64,000 nt of DNA from JAWKXU01 sp020446465. Lineage in GTDB: Bacteria; Pseudomonadota; Alphaproteobacteria; Sphingomonadales; Sphingomonadaceae. Location of the stretch: contig JAWKXU010000002.1 of assembly GCA_041396845.1 (NCBI GenBank), positions 248,001-312,000 of the forward strand, written 5' to 3'. Position 1 is the first letter of the stretch, and each line of letters begins with the position of its first letter. The notes below the pieces were generated by a model. It saw nothing but the letters and a program-made list of their open reading frames with translations. It did not search any database and was not told the DNA's origin. This document shows positions 62,262-64,000 of the stretch, piece by piece. Made by a program: the position numbers and the translations under genes.

Positions 62262-63509
62262 ATGAAATCCCGATCCCTGCGCGCAATTTCACGCTACCTT
62301 GCCTCACCGGGCGAGGATGCGAGCGCACGGGCGACAAGGACGTCACTGCAAAGTTACGTCCAGGAAATGCGTTTTGAACTGGCTGGCCAGATGATCCAGC
62401 GGGAATTTCTGGCCATCTACAGCGGGCTTTTGGGACTGGTCGTGATTGCCGCCCTTGGCTGGTCGCAGATCGACCATACAATTCTCGGCCTGCTCTGCAC
62501 TGTTCGTCTCGCCACAATCTGCCACAATATGCAGATAGCAGCGGACTTGCGAAAGGCGCTGGCGAACAATGCAGATGCCCAGCCACTCGTCCAGCGTCTG
62601 GGCTTCGGGCTGGGCATTGGCACCTTGTCGTGGACCAGCTTTCTGTGGGCGCTCGATATCGGCACCACGATGAGCATTGAACAAATGACCATCGTCATCG
62701 CGGTGATTGTCTCGATTGCGCTACAAGTTATCGGTGCGTCACCATTCCGGCACGCCATGAAAGCCATACTTGCGGCAACGACGCTGGGGTTCATGCCCGC
62801 CTTGCTTCACTTTGCAGGGCAAGGCCGCATGGGTATTGCTTTCGCCTTCGCCTCGTTCCTTGCCGCCCTGACCGCTTATGGCCACCTGTTTGCCCGCCAG
62901 ACCCGCACAAACGTCGCCCTGCAAATCCGCAACCGCCAGATTTCGAAACGCCTGACCGATGCCAACGGCTCGCTTGGAAAGGCGCTTTCCAACGCCAAAT
63001 GGCTCGCCAATCGTGACAGTCTGACAAGGATTTACAACCGGCGCGCGACAATGGCTGGCGCGCATGTGCTCCATGCCCACATGGCACCCGAACAAAGCAT
63101 AGTGGTCGTTATCGTGGACATCGACCATTTCAAGCAGATCAATGACAGGTTCGGCCATGCGACGGGTGATGCCGTGCTGATTTCACTGGCAAGAGAACTG
63201 GACCGTTGGCACCGTTCTGACGGCATGCGCTGTGCGGGGCGCTGGGGCGGCGAGGAATTTGTCGCGGTGCAGATCGTCGAAGGCCCTGAACATGGCCGGA
63301 CTGTCGCTGATACCATCATGGCCGCGATTGTGCGGATAAACGAACTGGGCCACCTCCCGTCCGCAGTCCGGGTCACAGCGTCGCTGGGCTGCGCCATGTG
63401 GCGCGCTGACACCGATTTCGAAGATGCGCTGCGCGATGCAGACGATGCCCTCTATCGGGCGAAGATCGCTGGCCGGAACTGTATCAGACTGGCGCGCCAC
63501 GCCGCCTGA
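62262..63509 (+). CDS. Membrane-bound diguanylate cyclase (GGDEF domain)
   Basis: ATG 62262 follows a GGGAG ribosome site; GTG 62238 is an alternative. The 415-residue protein has five or six N-terminal helices (about residues 45-215), a linker coiled coil, and a GGDEF domain with 'DIDHFKQINDRFGHATGDAVLISLA' and active site 'GRWGGEEFVAV'. It should make cyclic di-GMP. I see no clear RxxD inhibitory site. The second messenger could affect the pili and glycan in this region, but no link is shown. Confidence 0.93.
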   Translation: MKSRSLRAISRYLASPGEDASARATRTSLQSYVQEMRFELAGQMIQREFLAIYSGLLGLVVIAALGWSQIDHTILGLLCTVRLATICHNMQIAADLRKALANNADAQPLVQRLGFGLGIGTLSWTSFLWALDIGTTMSIEQMTIVIAVIVSIALQVIGASPFRHAMKAILAATTLGFMPALLHFAGQGRMGIAFAFASFLAALTAYGHLFARQTRTNVALQIRNRQISKRLTDANGSLGKALSNAKWLANRDSLTRIYNRRATMAGAHVLHAHMAPEQSIVVVIVDIDHFKQINDRFGHATGDAVLISLARELDRWHRSDGMRCAGRWGGEEFVAVQIVEGPEHGRTVADTIMAAIVRINELGHLPSAVRVTASLGCAMWRADTDFEDALRDADDALYRAKIAGRNCIRLARHAA

Positions 63510-63522
63510 CATCTGACAGAAA

Positions 63523-64000
63523 TCAGATTTCCGCGTCAGACAGAACGGCGGCACGCAATGCGGCTATGCCCATGCCTTTTTCAGCCGATGTCACATGGAC
63601 CTGGGGGAAGGCGGCTGCGTGCTTGCGCGCCTCTGCCTCGGTCGCAGCGGTCACTTCCTCCAGCGCGCTGGCCTTGATCTTGTCTGCCTTGGTCAGAACG
63701 ATCCGGTAGCCTGCCGCAGCTTCGTCAAGCATCTGCATCATTTCAAGATCGACCGGCTTGATCCCGTGACGCGAATCCACCAGCAGCAGGGTGCGGCGCA
63801 AGGGCACACGACCGCGCAGGAAATCACGCACCAGCCGCCGCCATGTTTCGACGACTTTGGGCGGGGCCTTGGCAAAGCCATAGCCCGGCATGTCGACCAG
63901 CCGGAACCGGGTAGGTTCACCCACTTCAAAAAAGTTCAGCTCTTGCGTCCGGCCCGGAGTAACCGAAGCACGCGCAATCGCCTTGCGGCCCGTCACCGCA
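63523..64000 (-). CDS. engB: Ribosome-biogenesis GTPase YsxC/EngB, C-terminal part (runs off window)
   Basis: The frame reaches the window edge, so the N-terminus with the P-loop is missing. Visible are the G2 region 'ASVTPGRTQELNFFEV', G3 'LVDMPGYGFAKAP', G4 'VLTKADKIK' and G5 'VTSAEKGMG'. It assists 50S subunit assembly. The stop codon lies 14 bp from the cyclase stop, convergent. Confidence 0.93.
   Translation of the reverse strand, partial: AVTGRKAIARASVTPGRTQELNFFEVGEPTRFRLVDMPGYGFAKAPPKVVETWRRLVRDFLRGRVPLRRTLLLVDSRHGIKPVDLEMMQMLDEAAAGYRIVLTKADKIKASALEEVTAATEAEARKHAAAFPQVHVTSAEKGMGIAALRAAVLSDAEI

Noticed and set aside
1..64000. CRISPR arrays, tRNA or rRNA genes
   Set aside because: I saw no regularly spaced direct repeats, no cloverleaf-like sequence with TTCRANY box that I could support, and no rRNA signature segments.

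Overview
The window looks like chromosome of an alphaproteobacterium of the order Sphingomonadales. It is GC-rich. The housekeeping block (lptC-lptA-RNase D, ung, dut-coaBC, ubiB-ubiE, mutM-rpsT-dnaA, dapB-nth, dapE) and the Trb/TraG transfer genes are of types common in that order. I cannot fix the genus from sequence alone. I saw no rRNA, tRNA or CRISPR array.

Region 1 (1-27.8 kb) is a conjugative module of the integrative element or plasmid type, almost all on the minus strand. In transcription order it runs: truncated DUF2840 gene, traF peptidase, DUF736, lytic transglycosylase, relaxase, an Xre/RES toxin-antitoxin pair, traG (VirD4), a ribbon-helix-helix gene, then trbB-C-D-E-J-K-L-F-G and the start of trbI. 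About 12 kb of foreign cargo lies between the ribbon-helix-helix gene (20.3 kb) and trbB (8.2 kb). It holds a four-gene chaperone-usher (spore coat U type) pilus operon, a vWA/TadG plus two TadE-like genes, and an insertion-sequence graveyard: two IS3-family remnants, an IS256 element with a 9-bp target duplication, and an IS630 scrap.

Region 2 (27.8-30.3 kb) is a complete IS21-family element. It has no target-site duplication and joins two genes that are both cut at its ends: a DUF2840 gene on the left and a Wzx-like flippase on the right. It looks like the scar of a deletion or cointegration.

Region 3 (30.3-44 kb) is a surface polysaccharide and peptide locus. One minus-strand series encodes an HPr-kinase-like kinase, a 48-residue precursor peptide, a PqqD-type B1 protein, a transglutaminase-like B2 protein, an asparagine-synthetase-like cyclase (C), an ABC exporter (frameshifted in a G7 tract), a nucleotidyltransferase, then rfbA-C-D-B for dTDP-L-rhamnose and the broken flippase. 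This is the gene set of kinase-tailored lasso peptides of the paeninodin/pseudomycoidin type. The precursor, however, lacks a canonical lasso core, and the genes sit inside an O-antigen/exopolysaccharide locus. Divergently transcribed are a small secreted or anchored protein, an O-antigen ligase-like polymerase and a helical repeat-like protein. This is the most promising novel system in the window.

Region 4 (44-64 kb) is conserved chromosomal backbone: LPS transport, DNA repair, CoA, ubiquinone and lysine biosynthesis, translation, replication initiation, a symporter, a GST, a membrane diguanylate cyclase and the start of engB. A 102-bp structured repeat occurs twice here, downstream of dnaA and downstream of nth.
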